The notes below the pieces were generated by a model, which had not been told where the DNA came from, searched no databases, and saw only the letters and a list, made by a program, of their open reading frames with translations. Made by a program: the position numbers and the translations under genes. From assembly GCA_965249735.1 (NCBI GenBank), contig CBDFMS010000026.1:62001-126000 (forward strand): a DNA stretch of 64,000 bases, in the 5' to 3' direction. Source of the stretch: JANQSS01 sp965249735. Lineage in GTDB: Bacteria > Bacteroidota > Bacteroidia > Chitinophagales > Saprospiraceae. Below, piece after piece: positions 1 to 9,100 of this stretch; position 1 is the first letter of the stretch; each line of letters starts with the position of its first letter.

Positions 1-1
1 G

Positions 2-295
2 CAATGGGATAATTTAGTCCCTTTATCCGGTTGGCCGCAACTTATTGAAGCGCTGCTAGAACATGGTATTCATTCTATCCAGGATGCCGAGGAATTGGAT
101 TATGAGCATGAATACGCAGATGGAGATAATTATAGAATGCATATTCGAATTGGGGATAAAAGCAGAACTTATGCTCAGGATAACCCTAGACTTTATGCTA
201 AAATAAATCCAAAAATTAAAGATTTTGCTGATTTCGCAGAGATAATCAAACTATTAAATGTTGAATTTATTACACCTTTGAATAATTCTAAATAA
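2..295 (+). CDS. C-terminal part of an unrecognised protein, truncated by the window start
   Basis: An open frame runs from the first bases of the window to a TAA at 293-295 and gives about 97 residues. It has no stop upstream, so the true start lies outside. The piece is mixed acidic and aromatic, ends in FITPLNNSK, and shows no motif I recognise. The next gene starts 54 bases later on the same strand. A TTG at 95 could serve as a start, but the uninterrupted upstream frame makes a longer gene more likely. Function unknown. Confidence 0.5.
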   Translation, partial: QWDNLVPLSGWPQLIEALLEHGIHSIQDAEELDYEHEYADGDNYRMHIRIGDKSRTYAQDNPRLYAKINPKIKDFADFAEIIKLLNVEFITPLNNSK

Positions 296-349
296 GATTA
301 TTGGTGGTGAGACAAATTATATTTATTATTCAATATAATGTTTTGATTT

Positions 350-778
350 ATGGCTAAATACGAACTCAAAACAAAAATAAATGATGGTGATGTGGGCGCC
401 TTCCTCAAAAGCGTAGATAACAAAAAGCGTCGGGAAGATGCCCTGCGCATGCTCGACATTATGACTGAAGTGACTGGCCAGGAACCAAAAATGTGGGGCA
501 AGAGTATCGTCGGCTTCGGCACCTATCATTACGTTTATGCGAGTGGACAGGAAGGTGATTGGATGGCTACCGGATTTAGCCCCCGAAAACAATCGCTTAC
601 CCTGTATATTATGGCCGGATTTCCTCGCTTTGGAGAACTGCTAAAAGATTTAGGAAAATATACCACCGGAAAATCTTGTCTTTATATAAAACGGCTTGAG
701 GACGTAAACCTGGATGTTTTGAAGGATTTGATCCGCTTGTCGTACGAGCATACCATTTCAACGAACAAAGGTTGTTAA
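350..778 (+). CDS. DUF1801 domain protein
   Basis: The 142-residue product matches the YdhG-like DUF1801 family: an early V..FL.SVDN..RREDA segment, then the central MWG.SIVGFG.Y.Y motif and a C-terminal half with LYIM.GF and a K-S-C-LYIKRLEDV segment. The family is cytosolic, about 110-140 residues long, and its biochemical role is poorly known. The ATG at 350 follows an A/T-rich leader. It has no functional link to the opposite-strand gene downstream that I can see. Family assignment is firm; function is not. Confidence 0.85.
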   Translation: MAKYELKTKINDGDVGAFLKSVDNKKRREDALRMLDIMTEVTGQEPKMWGKSIVGFGTYHYVYASGQEGDWMATGFSPRKQSLTLYIMAGFPRFGELLKDLGKYTTGKSCLYIKRLEDVNLDVLKDLIRLSYEHTISTNKGC

Positions 779-831
779 GCCTTCTTCATAAAGGAAAATA
801 AAGTGATGTGAATTGAGCGTGATTGAATTAA

Positions 832-1875
832 TCAAGCTTCATTATCATAAAATACCTTGTAATATTTTCGACCATCGGCATCAACACCACGTTCGATCTT
901 ATTCCGATCACCATGGATATAGATATGGAAGTTTTTATCCAGTTTTATGACTGATCTAAAAAACCGTGATTGTTTTTTGACAGCTTCCTGTGAGATATCA
1001 AATCCATCCCTTAATTCAATGCCACGTTCCTCTTCATAGTCACGTCGATAACTCATAAAATCATCGGTCAATTCCCTTCGTTGAAAGACATTATCCACAT
1101 ATTGACTTTCATCGAAATTTTCTGTCGCCGTGAAAAATGATCGGGACCGATTCATGATTTCTGCTTCATCCATTTTGTTTGAATCATACAGCGGTTGCAT
1201 ACGATCCTTTACAAATGACTTGGTCATCTGGATGTAGTTCTTCGTATTATAGTAGCCGTCATTTCGAGCTTCAACGTGTAAAAAATCTTCCATCCAAAAA
1301 TGAGATCCACCGACATTGGATTTGTCTATGACACATAATTTATACCCCTGATCTGCCTCTATGTCAAAAATAATACATGCTTTGTCGATCCGGTTGACTG
1401 CAATGCCCTGGCGATTTTGAATAGTAGGAGGTTCAGTTTCATATTTTACCTGTAAGAATGATTCTTCAGTTTCCGCTTTGCATATGACCAATCCCGAAAG
1501 AACTTCATCCTCAACCACTAAATCCTCAAAATACGACACGAATAAATGGCCACTTTTAATATTTGGATGATTTGATTTCTGATACAAATATTTTGCCATT
1601 TCTTGTGAGATTGAACGTAAAGCCGTCCGGTCTGAAAAAATCTCATTTGCCCAAGTGTACATTATATTTCGATCCAATTCTTCATCCACAGCTTTGAACG
1701 AGTAATAGAGAGGTTCTTTGAAAGAGGAAAAAAAGTATTGCTTCAAATCCCTTAATAGCGAATCCTCAAGTTCTGGTAAATAGTCATTGGACAACTTAAG
1801 TCCTTCTTTTTGGTTTGAACGACCAACATGATGTACCATGAATGAATCCATTTTTACCTCTGAATAGCCTAACAT
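832..1875 (-). CDS. 37-kDa nucleoid-associated protein family (NdpA/YejK-like)
   Basis: The 347-residue protein opens with a segment typical of the NdpA family (VHHVG near residue 15, then DYLPELEDSLLRDLKQYFFSSF). It also has the conserved middle block with LFVSYFEDLVV and a VNRIDKACIIFD stretch, as in the pfam nucleoid-associated NdpA family. In Escherichia coli YejK associates with the nucleoid and its precise role is unclear. Length agrees with the family (about 330-350). It is transcribed divergently from the Crp/Fnr regulator at 1996 with about 120 bases between them. Some distant members occur near restriction or defence genes, but nothing here indicates such a context. Confidence 0.75.
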   Translation of the reverse strand: MLGYSEVKMDSFMVHHVGRSNQKEGLKLSNDYLPELEDSLLRDLKQYFFSSFKEPLYYSFKAVDEELDRNIMYTWANEIFSDRTALRSISQEMAKYLYQKSNHPNIKSGHLFVSYFEDLVVEDEVLSGLVICKAETEESFLQVKYETEPPTIQNRQGIAVNRIDKACIIFDIEADQGYKLCVIDKSNVGGSHFWMEDFLHVEARNDGYYNTKNYIQMTKSFVKDRMQPLYDSNKMDEAEIMNRSRSFFTATENFDESQYVDNVFQRRELTDDFMSYRRDYEEERGIELRDGFDISQEAVKKQSRFFRSVIKLDKNFHIYIHGDRNKIERGVDADGRKYYKVFYDNEA

Positions 1876-1995
1876 AGATCTTCTTTGTTTCGTGAACAGA
1901 CAAAAATGAGGTTATTCATTCACATTTCGTAATGTAGTATCCACGTTTTGGAATTGGAGATGAACTAACTTATATTTAATCCAAATAAGAACTTC

Positions 1996-2643
1996 ATGGC
2001 TTTGCAAGAACTGATAGACAAATTTCAATATGTATTGGAAGAGGACCTGATCAAGGAGATTGATATGGTTGGGACATTGCGTGTCTTTGATGGCGATGCG
2101 GTGATCATGGATCAACACGATGACATTACCCATATGCCGCTCTTGCTTGAAGGAGCCATCAAAGTCATGCGTGAAAATAAAAATGAAGAAGAAATTCTTT
2201 TGTACTTCCTAGAAGTCGGAGATACCTGTACGATGACATTGAATTGCTGTCTGAACAAATCGAAAAGCGAAATCAGGGCTATATCTGACTGCCCGACGCG
2301 CGTGATGATGATACCAGCCATCAAGATGATGGATTGGATTGTACGTTTCGATTCCTGGCGGGCCTTTGTATTCCAAAGTTATCACGACAGATTGCATGAA
2401 ATGATAGAAGCGATCGATGACCTGGCGTTTAGTGACATGGAGGGACGGCTATTACGTTATTTAAAAAACAGGGCGTTTGTCGCCAAAGGCCCTGATATCA
2501 CAATTACCCATGCAGAGATAGCGCATGATTTACATTCTTCGCGTGTTGTCATTTCGCGCTTGTTGAAAAAGCTGGAAAACGAAGGAAAAATCCAATTATC
2601 ACGCAATCATATAACGTTTCATGGATTCATGGATGCGGACTAA
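1996..2643 (+). CDS. Crp/Fnr family transcriptional regulator
   Basis: A 215-residue protein with an N-terminal cyclic-nucleotide-binding-like beta-barrel (about residues 15-120), a long connecting helix (about 125-150) and a C-terminal winged helix. In the latter TITHAEIAHDLHSSRVVISRLLKKLENEG is the recognition region (roughly residues 175-200). It contains a pair of cysteines (MTLNCCLNKSK) in the effector domain, which could sense redox state or bind a ligand; this is inference. The two genes directly downstream are YeeE/YedE sulfur-transport genes, the usual companion of this regulator type in Bacteroidota. A GTAAC-N4-GTTAC palindrome lies 8 bases after its stop. The regulator itself is intact although its neighbours are broken. 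Confidence 0.88.
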   Translation: MALQELIDKFQYVLEEDLIKEIDMVGTLRVFDGDAVIMDQHDDITHMPLLLEGAIKVMRENKNEEEILLYFLEVGDTCTMTLNCCLNKSKSEIRAISDCPTRVMMIPAIKMMDWIVRFDSWRAFVFQSYHDRLHEMIEAIDDLAFSDMEGRLLRYLKNRAFVAKGPDITITHAEIAHDLHSSRVVISRLLKKLENEGKIQLSRNHITFHGFMDAD

Positions 2644-2650
2644 TATGTGC

Positions 2651-2664
2651 GTAACCTAAGTTAC
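2651..2664. promoter_or_regulatory. Crp/Fnr-type operator palindrome
   Basis: GTAAC-CTAA-GTTAC is a perfect 5-4-5 inverted repeat, the same geometry as FNR sites. It lies between the Crp/Fnr gene (stop at 2643) and the YeeE-type gene (ATG at 2723). It is therefore the natural binding site for the upstream regulator; binding is inferred. Confidence 0.55.
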
Positions 2665-2722
2665 ACCGCATAGGTATGGGTTTACGACCTTTACGAAAAT
2701 TAAACTATTTAAATAATCAATA

Positions 2723-3284
2723 ATGGAATTTCTCTCACAATCCTGGCCTTGGTACGTTGCAGGTCCGGGCATTGCACTGACATTATTTTTGATGCTGTAT
2801 TTCGGTAAATCTTTTGGTGTTTCATCAAATTTGCGAACAATTTGTGCAGCAACCGGAGCAGGGAAAGTCATGCGACTTTTTCAAATTTGAATGGAAAAAG
2901 GAAGTGTGGAATCTTGTCTTCGTATTAGGTGCTGTGATTGGTGGATTTATTGCAGGCCAATTTTTCTGACCGGGGACACATCTGTAGCACTGAATCCGGA
3001 TACCATCTCTGATTTAGCAGCCGTCGGGTTTTCGTCTGCCGGTAGTGACTATCTTCCTGATGAAATTTTTGGAAAAGCAGGACTGACTTCTTTAAAGGGA
3101 ATTCTTGTACTTATTCTTGGCGGATTTATGGTCGGCTTTGGTGCCCGCTATGCAGGCGGATGTACATCCGGGACATGCTATCACAGGTCTCAGTAACTTA
3201 CAAATTCCTTCCCTGATATCAGTAATTGGATTTTTTATTGGAGGATTAATTATGACTTTCTTTTTACTTCCTTTAATATTTTAA
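2723..3284 (+). pseudogene. YeeE/YedE family sulfur-transport membrane protein, frameshifted
   Basis: Read through three frame changes, the 187-codon region encodes a complete YeeE/YedE protein. It starts MEFLSQSWPWYVAG, passes GKSFGVSSNLRTICAA and DTSVALNPDTISDLAAVGFSSAG, and carries the hallmark GFGARYAGGCTSGHAITGLS before a final membrane helix. These proteins import thiosulfate or related sulfur compounds; the GGCTSGH cysteine is the conserved transport residue. The frame is lost by a +1 near 2868, a -1 in a T run at 2961-2966 and a +1 near 3171-3173. Substitution damage is slight, so decay is recent or the indels are sequence errors. It normally works with the second half gene at 3342. 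Confidence 0.85.
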
Positions 3285-3341
3285 ATAAGCAGAGTAATCT
3301 AATTTACTCATGCATCTATTGATGAAAAAATAAACTAAAAC

Positions 3342-3761
3342 GTGAAATATTTAAAATTTTTATTGACAGGCATATTTTTTGGAATCATCTTGGCCAAAGC
3401 TGAAGTTATTTCGTGGTATCGCATACAGGAAATGTTTCGATTTCAAGCTTTTCATATGTTTGGCATTATCGGTTCTGCGGTTATATTAGGTATAATTATT
3501 GTTCAACTTACGAAGCGAATGGAAATGAAATCATCATCCACGGAGAACCCATTAAGTTGAATCCAAAAAATAAAAGTATCGCTCGTTATTTAATCGGTTG
3601 GTACTGTGTTTGGTTTAGGTTGGGGCTCTGGTTGGCGCTTGCCCCGGACCAATGTTCATCTTGCTTGGATATGGCTACCTGAGCATTCTTATCGTCATTG
3701 CGGGTGCCATAAGGTGGAACATACGTTTACGGCCTACTTCGAGTCGCGTCTTCCACATTGA
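3342..3761 (+). pseudogene. Second YeeE/YedE half-transporter, heavily frameshifted
   Basis: The GTG at 3342 opens a frame that matches the partner YeeE half (MKYLKFLLTGIFFGIILAKAEVISW, RIQEMFRFQ..HMFGIIGSAV). The rest is recoverable only by changing frame. GEPIKLNPKNKSIARYLIG is in a second frame, then GTVFGLGWG, GACPGPMFILLGYGYLSI and GTYVYGLL in further frames, ending RLPH and a stop at 3759-3761. I count one -1 (about 3520-3535) and four +1 events (3599, 3632-3633, 3713-3715, 3744-3746). The motif GACPGP is the conserved substrate-path signature of this half. The gene cannot make a full product as given. Confidence 0.8.
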
Positions 3762-3770
3762 TTAAGTTAA

Positions 3771-4268
3771 TTATGTGGAGGAGTCCAGGTGACGCATAAT
3801 TTCATCGCGGACGTCATTTGCATCACCAGATGATTGAATGCTATAATCCGCGTCCTGATAAAACTGCTGTCGGGACTTGTACAATTCAATAAATTGCTCT
3901 TTTGATCGTGCAAGCGGACGCAAGCTTTTCGCTGTCTCAACACGCGACCATAAAATATCGGTATTGGTATCCAGATGAAATACTGTACCTGACCGTTTCA
4001 TTTCACTCAAACTAAAACTAATAGCCGGAATGCCACCTCCTGTGGCAATGACTTGATTGGTCGACTGCGCTATTTGCAAACAAAGTTGCCGCTCGAGACT
4101 GCGAAAGTATTTTTCGCCGTGCTTTAAGAAGATATGTCGGATCTGAAGGTTCAGCATTGATTCGATCATCTCATCAGTATCCACAAAATCGAGACCTAGC
4201 TCGGTAGCTAACAATGATCCTACTGTGGATTTACCCGACCCCATGTGACCAACAAGCCAAATATTCAT
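3771..4268 (-). CDS. aroK: Shikimate kinase
   Basis: The 165-residue P-loop kinase phosphorylates shikimate in the chorismate pathway. Walker A is GHMGSGKST (residues 7-15), the magnesium/shikimate pair is D30-T-D32, the FRSLERQ segment supplies a shikimate-binding arginine, ATGGGIP is the glycine triad, and LRPLAR in the lid contributes the ATP-side arginine. Length is normal for bacterial AroK. It is convergent with the decayed YeeE genes (9 bases apart) and divergent from the DUF1573 gene. No anomaly. Confidence 0.95.
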   Translation of the reverse strand: MNIWLVGHMGSGKSTVGSLLATELGLDFVDTDEMIESMLNLQIRHIFLKHGEKYFRSLERQLCLQIAQSTNQVIATGGGIPAISFSLSEMKRSGTVFHLDTNTDILWSRVETAKSLRPLARSKEQFIELYKSRQQFYQDADYSIQSSGDANDVRDEIMRHLDSST

Positions 4269-4372
4269 ATCGCAAGATCATAAAAATCTTAAAGAAGAGG
4301 TATCTAACATGAATCTAAAGCCGGGGATATGATAACTCTGGAGTAAGTCGTTTATCTGACACAACAATTCAC

Positions 4373-4380
4373 TAAATTTG
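4373..4380 (+). promoter_or_regulatory. Bacteroidota -7 promoter box before the DUF1573 gene
   Basis: TAAATTTG fits the TAnnTTTG box. A TTTA lies 18 bases upstream (4351-4354) in place of the usual -33 TTTG. The box ends 6 bases before the ATG at 4387, so a transcript would begin at or just before the start codon. Confidence 0.5.
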
Positions 4381-4386
4381 CGCCCC

Positions 4387-4869
4387 ATGAAGAATCGATT
4401 CGCTATCATAGCCATAAGTTCCTGTGTTCTGTTTGCCTGGAGTTGCCAAGAGGAAGCAAAGGAGTTGCAGACGGTTAAAACGTCTCGATACGACGATTTC
4501 GTTCGGAATCCGGTTACGTATGGCGCAGAGATAGACTCGAGTATAGCGGCCCAAATTACATTTGATGAGAAGGTTTTCGACTTTGGTGAAGCTGAGGAAG
4601 GTGAGTTAATAGCCCATACGTTTACGTTCCGCAATACGGGTAAAAGCCCGTTGGTCATCAGTGAGGCCCGTTCGACCTGCGGTTGTACGGTTCCAAAATG
4701 GCCAAAAACCCCGGTAGAAATCGGTGGAGAAGGCGAGATCAGCGTAGAATTTAATACAAAGAACAGACCTGGCTTCCAGGATAAACCGATTACTGTCTAT
4801 GCGAACACATTACCCGGGAGAACACTTATTCGGATAAAAGGAACAGTCAATAAAAATCAAAATAATTAA
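4387..4869 (+). CDS. DUF1573 domain lipoprotein
   Basis: The protein (160 residues from the ATG at 4387) has a lipoprotein signal ending AWSC (C20). A single Ig-like DUF1573 domain follows at about residues 58-158: F.EKVFDFGE...GE...HTF.FRNTGKSPLVIS, then the STCGCTVP.WPK.P motif. DUF1573 proteins are common surface or periplasmic proteins of Bacteroidota and their role is unknown. It is followed after 12 bases by yajC and then by a YbbR-like gene, a cluster conserved in the phylum. A TTG nine bases upstream is in frame but the ATG is preferred. Confidence 0.85.
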   Translation: MKNRFAIIAISSCVLFAWSCQEEAKELQTVKTSRYDDFVRNPVTYGAEIDSSIAAQITFDEKVFDFGEAEEGELIAHTFTFRNTGKSPLVISEARSTCGCTVPKWPKTPVEIGGEGEISVEFNTKNRPGFQDKPITVYANTLPGRTLIRIKGTVNKNQNN

Positions 4870-4881
4870 TACTAAAAAATC

Positions 4882-5196
4882 ATGATAGTACTTCAAGGAG
4901 ACTTAACCTCAGCAATTAGTGGCATGTGGCCCATCCTGCTCATGTTCGTCGTTATATATTTTTTTATGATCCGTCCGCAAACAAAGAAAAACAAGGATCA
5001 ACAAAAATTTGTGTCGGGTATGCAAAAAGGTGATGAGGTCGTCACAGCCAGTGGGATCATTGGGCGGATCAATAAACTCGACGGTAATATTGTACACCTA
5101 CAGGTCGATACGAAGACATTTATTAAAGTTTTGAAATCGGCCGTATCCAATGAAATGTCCGCAGCTCTTCAGAAACCTGAAGAGGAAAAGAAATAG
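4882..5196 (+). CDS. yajC: Preprotein translocase accessory subunit YajC
   Basis: The 104-residue product has one transmembrane helix (residues 16-30) followed directly by IRPQTKKNKDQ. The YajC domain follows, with GMQKGDEVVTASGIIGRI. YajC associates with SecDF and the Sec translocon in the inner membrane. Length and layout match the family. It sits in the DUF1573-yajC-ybbR order and is probably cotranscribed with both. Confidence 0.95.
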   Translation: MIVLQGDLTSAISGMWPILLMFVVIYFFMIRPQTKKNKDQQKFVSGMQKGDEVVTASGIIGRINKLDGNIVHLQVDTKTFIKVLKSAVSNEMSAALQKPEEEKK

Positions 5197-5219
5197 AGGT
5201 ATAAGTTGAAATTTAAGAT

Positions 5220-6140
5220 ATGAACAAAGACAGAGTTCTTATTCTTCTCAGTACGGTTTTTGCATTGATGATGTGGATTCCGCTAAAACTGAGTAAGTCA
5301 TATCGTCATAAAATTCCATTAAAAATTGGTTTGACGACTGCCAACAACAGGCAAGTGGTCCAGGATAAAATTAAGTTATATCCGGTCGAGATATCCGGTA
5401 AAGGAAGTAAACTATTTAAAATCGATAATGATTTTAAATCCGACACCATTTTCATGCCTTATTTAGGAGCTGAATTAATTAAAGACTTTTCCTCTAGTGA
5501 AATTCTATCTTATATCAGGTCCATCTATGGTATTTCCGAAGATGTTAGTATACGCCCGGATTTAAGTCGGTTGACTTTTTTATTGGATAGCATTAAGACT
5601 AAAGTGATACCGGTAAATTCTACGGTGACATATTCATTTGCAACCGGCTATGGTCAAATCAACGATCTAAAAATGGTGCCTGAAGAAATTAGCATCACGG
5701 GACCGCACGATGCCCTCTCACACATTCATTCCATCTCTACACAAAGTATGGATATTGCGGATATATCAGCCAATCAGACATTTGATGTTGCACTGGTCAA
5801 GCCTGAAGTACAAGCTGAGATTAGCTTATCCCACAATCAAATTTCAACCATCATTGAAGTGGATGAATTGGTAGAAAAAGAAGTGATCATTCAGTTGGGC
5901 GAGATGATGGAAGATGGAAAATCCTGGAAGCTATTTCCTGATCGTATCATCGTGACCCTGTCTGTTCCATTAAGTATGCTGGATCAAATTCATCCTGAAG
6001 ATATTAAGTCATCACTACAAAAACAGGGCAATCAGGCCGTGTCCGTCAATATTAATGATGTTCCTAAAAATGTGCGGTACATAAACCATTCTCCGAAAAT
6101 TCTTCGATACTTCGAGCAGCCAACTGACACGCTCAGATAA
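5220..6140 (+). CDS. YbbR-like domain protein
   Basis: The 306-residue protein has an N-terminal membrane anchor (about residues 7-22), then repeated YbbR-like beta domains recognisable by P.KIGLTT and P.EI.ITGP. In Firmicutes, YbbR/CdaR proteins regulate the diadenylate cyclase CdaA; in Bacteroidota the gene usually lies beside yajC, as here. No cyclase gene is adjacent, so the role in this organism is open. It is 23 bases after yajC, in the same orientation. Confidence 0.75.
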   Translation: MNKDRVLILLSTVFALMMWIPLKLSKSYRHKIPLKIGLTTANNRQVVQDKIKLYPVEISGKGSKLFKIDNDFKSDTIFMPYLGAELIKDFSSSEILSYIRSIYGISEDVSIRPDLSRLTFLLDSIKTKVIPVNSTVTYSFATGYGQINDLKMVPEEISITGPHDALSHIHSISTQSMDIADISANQTFDVALVKPEVQAEISLSHNQISTIIEVDELVEKEVIIQLGEMMEDGKSWKLFPDRIIVTLSVPLSMLDQIHPEDIKSSLQKQGNQAVSVNINDVPKNVRYINHSPKILRYFEQPTDTLR

Positions 6141-6178
6141 TCCTTATCTTTAATAGAGCTCATCGAAGTCAGCAAAAT

Positions 6179-9100
6179 ATGATTACCAAATCCAGTTTCG
6201 GAGGTATATGTCTATTCTTTATAATTCTCCTTCTTCAGATTGTATCCAAGGCTGAGGGAACCAGGCAAGTTGCACCAAATAGCTCCATTCTCATCGATGG
6301 AACAGCGACTTCGGATATAGCGGCTCTTTTAATCAACCATCCCGAATACAACCGATTTGCTACCTACAATAACAATGATCCAAATAGCAGGCTTTATATT
6401 CATATCGCGGACCCGACTATGGAATGTATTTTTCTTGGTTTTAGTGTCGGTCATGCAAATCAGAGTTCGCCCACGCCCACTCTACTCAGTTATGAATATC
6501 GCGTAAGAGACCCGAATGGCAATGTGGTTTTTGGACCGATAACTGTAACACCAGGAGATGAAAACATTACATCCTGGACACAAGCATACACGGGGCCAAA
6601 TGTTCTATTTGGAAATGACGGGTACAACGCCTTAGATATTTCATCAAGTGATCTTATGTCCGCCGGATGGTCCGGTGCTGGTGATTTTTATATTGAATTT
6701 CAGAATACATCAAACGCCGGTGAATTATTAATTGACTATTGGGACATTACTGTCTCGACTTGTATCGGCGCACCGGACATACCAAAACCGGGAAGAATCT
6801 GGTCGTACAATTGGGCATTTTTTGCAATTAATGATTTTGGTTTTCCGGTACGACCATTTAATGGATCATTTCATGTCTGTGCTCCTGATCCGGATGATGC
6901 GGTTAGTGCATTTATTACTAAAATCGATTTCAATAATAGCGGATTTCGCCCGGCTGCATTCAATGTGGCATTTAATAGTTTTGGAATTCAGAATACCGGA
7001 AATATAAATCTCGACAGGCAAAGTGTAGAATCCATAAACGCTACAAATCCTGAGTATGCCATTTTCTTAAATGATCCGATAGACCTTTGCCAGACAGCGA
7101 TCGCCGGGGAAATTGCACTCGAAGGCATTAGCCGATGTGATGCCGAAAACTACTGTATCCAAATTATTGCCACAAAAGAAGGTCAAATTAATCTGCTGCT
7201 GGATTTTGATGGCAATGACAATATATATACACCCGGAAGTGCCGACGTCCTCATCTCACAGACGCTTACGGCGTCAGACGTAAACCAGGAAACCTGCCTG
7301 GACTGGGATGGACTCGATGGTTTTGGCATGCCCATGGATGAAAATATTTCTACCGTCATTCCGGTTACCATCGCCTTTGCGCAGGGGATTTATCATTTTC
7401 CAATTTATGATGCCGAATTGATGTCCAATGGATTTACCATCACAAATATCAGGCCGGCAGGATCGACCTCACTCCTATATTATGACGACGTCCAAATAAC
7501 AGTTCCTTCCGGTTCCGGAGAACCGAAAACGCAATTAAATGGTTGTCCGATGCCTTGTCATCGCTGGACAAATTATACGGCTGCCACAACGATTGGATAT
7601 GGAAATCTGAATACTATTAATTCATGGTGGTTTTCACAACTTGTCATAGAGCAAGAAATATTTTTATTACCTACCTATCTCACATGCGAAATTATTGGAC
7701 CTGATACGATCTGTGGAGATGAGCAGGAAGTATTACAATTGGAATTATTGGCTCTACCGAATGGAGTGGTTAATCCTGATGTCATCTCGCAAATTTGGTC
7801 AGGACCGGGAATAATCAGATCGGTAACTGGTGATCAAATAACGATAGACCAAGGTGGCGATTATAATGTTGACATTACCTGGATTAATGGCCTTGGAGAT
7901 ACTTGTCGCACGAATTGTATGAAGACCGTGGAAGCCTTGGAGATGTGTTGTTCCCTGGAGATGACCTGCCAACTTCAATCAGATTCCTACGATTGTGAAA
8001 CCGGTGTTCCACCACCCTTGGAAGGCGTTGATGAGTTGATTGATGCCGGCCTTCTTGTCGTCAGAGATATTGAATGCAGCCATCTGCTCATGACAATAAC
8101 GACATCCGAAGAGAATACAGGTTGCCCCGGCGATCCAAAAGAAACTATATACAGTTATGAAATTTGGGATGACAGCAATGGCAATGGGCTGCCTGACTCG
8201 AATGAAGTCATCGTGAGTTGTGAGCAACATTATCTTACGATTGACAGTGTACAGCCCACTATTGATTTTACCAGTAACCTGGCGGGATACACCTCAGGAG
8301 ATACAATCCTGTTAAACTGCATGGCGGCAGATCCGGATTGGTCAATACCAATGCCGACATTGGATGACGTACTGGCTATCGATATGTGCAACGAGATATC
8401 GCTGGACTTGATTGATCTGATCGAGCAAGCTTCTGATTGCCGCCTTGACGGTTTTCTCAAATTTTATACATGCATTTGGCAGGTGACAGACGATTGTGGG
8501 AATTCGGCCGAAATCGTATTGTACATGAAGTTGATAGATGAAACTGCACCTATAATCACGCGCTTTCCAACCGATATGACCATTACCTGCGATGATGAGA
8601 TTCCTTTGCCTTCTGCATCAGCAGAGGATGAATGCAATTGCGCAGAACTGGATATAGTATTGGACACACTCGTATGGCTTTGTACGAGTGATTTTGTTCT
8701 AAGTCGTAGGTATGCCTGGACTGATCATTGCGGAAATCAAGCCATAGCAATTCAGCTCATTACTATTCGTGATGATTCCGGAATCGAAATGGAATTACCA
8801 AATGAATGGACTGAGGGGATCAACATTGAGGTTCCATGCACAAATGGGACCTTGCCGGCCTGGGTAGCCGAAATAACGGCCGGTGATGTGAAGGCCTATT
8901 CTTCATGCGAGGATGTAGTTGTAACCTATACCTTGGAGCAGATTGATGGGAGTAATTGCAATGGGTATGACTATGTTTCTAAATTTCAATTAGCGTGGGC
9001 TGCTAGTGATGCATGTGGTCGTTCAGCAGATCGTAGCGTTTTTGTGACGGTGATTGATGAGGAACCGCCTAAAATTCTTTCGTACCCGCCTATAGCTTGC

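Noticed and set aside
832..1875. Nucleoid-associated protein as part of a defence island
   Set aside because: No restriction, toxin-antitoxin, nuclease or helicase gene lies next to it, and the neighbours are a DUF1801 protein and a Crp-type regulator.
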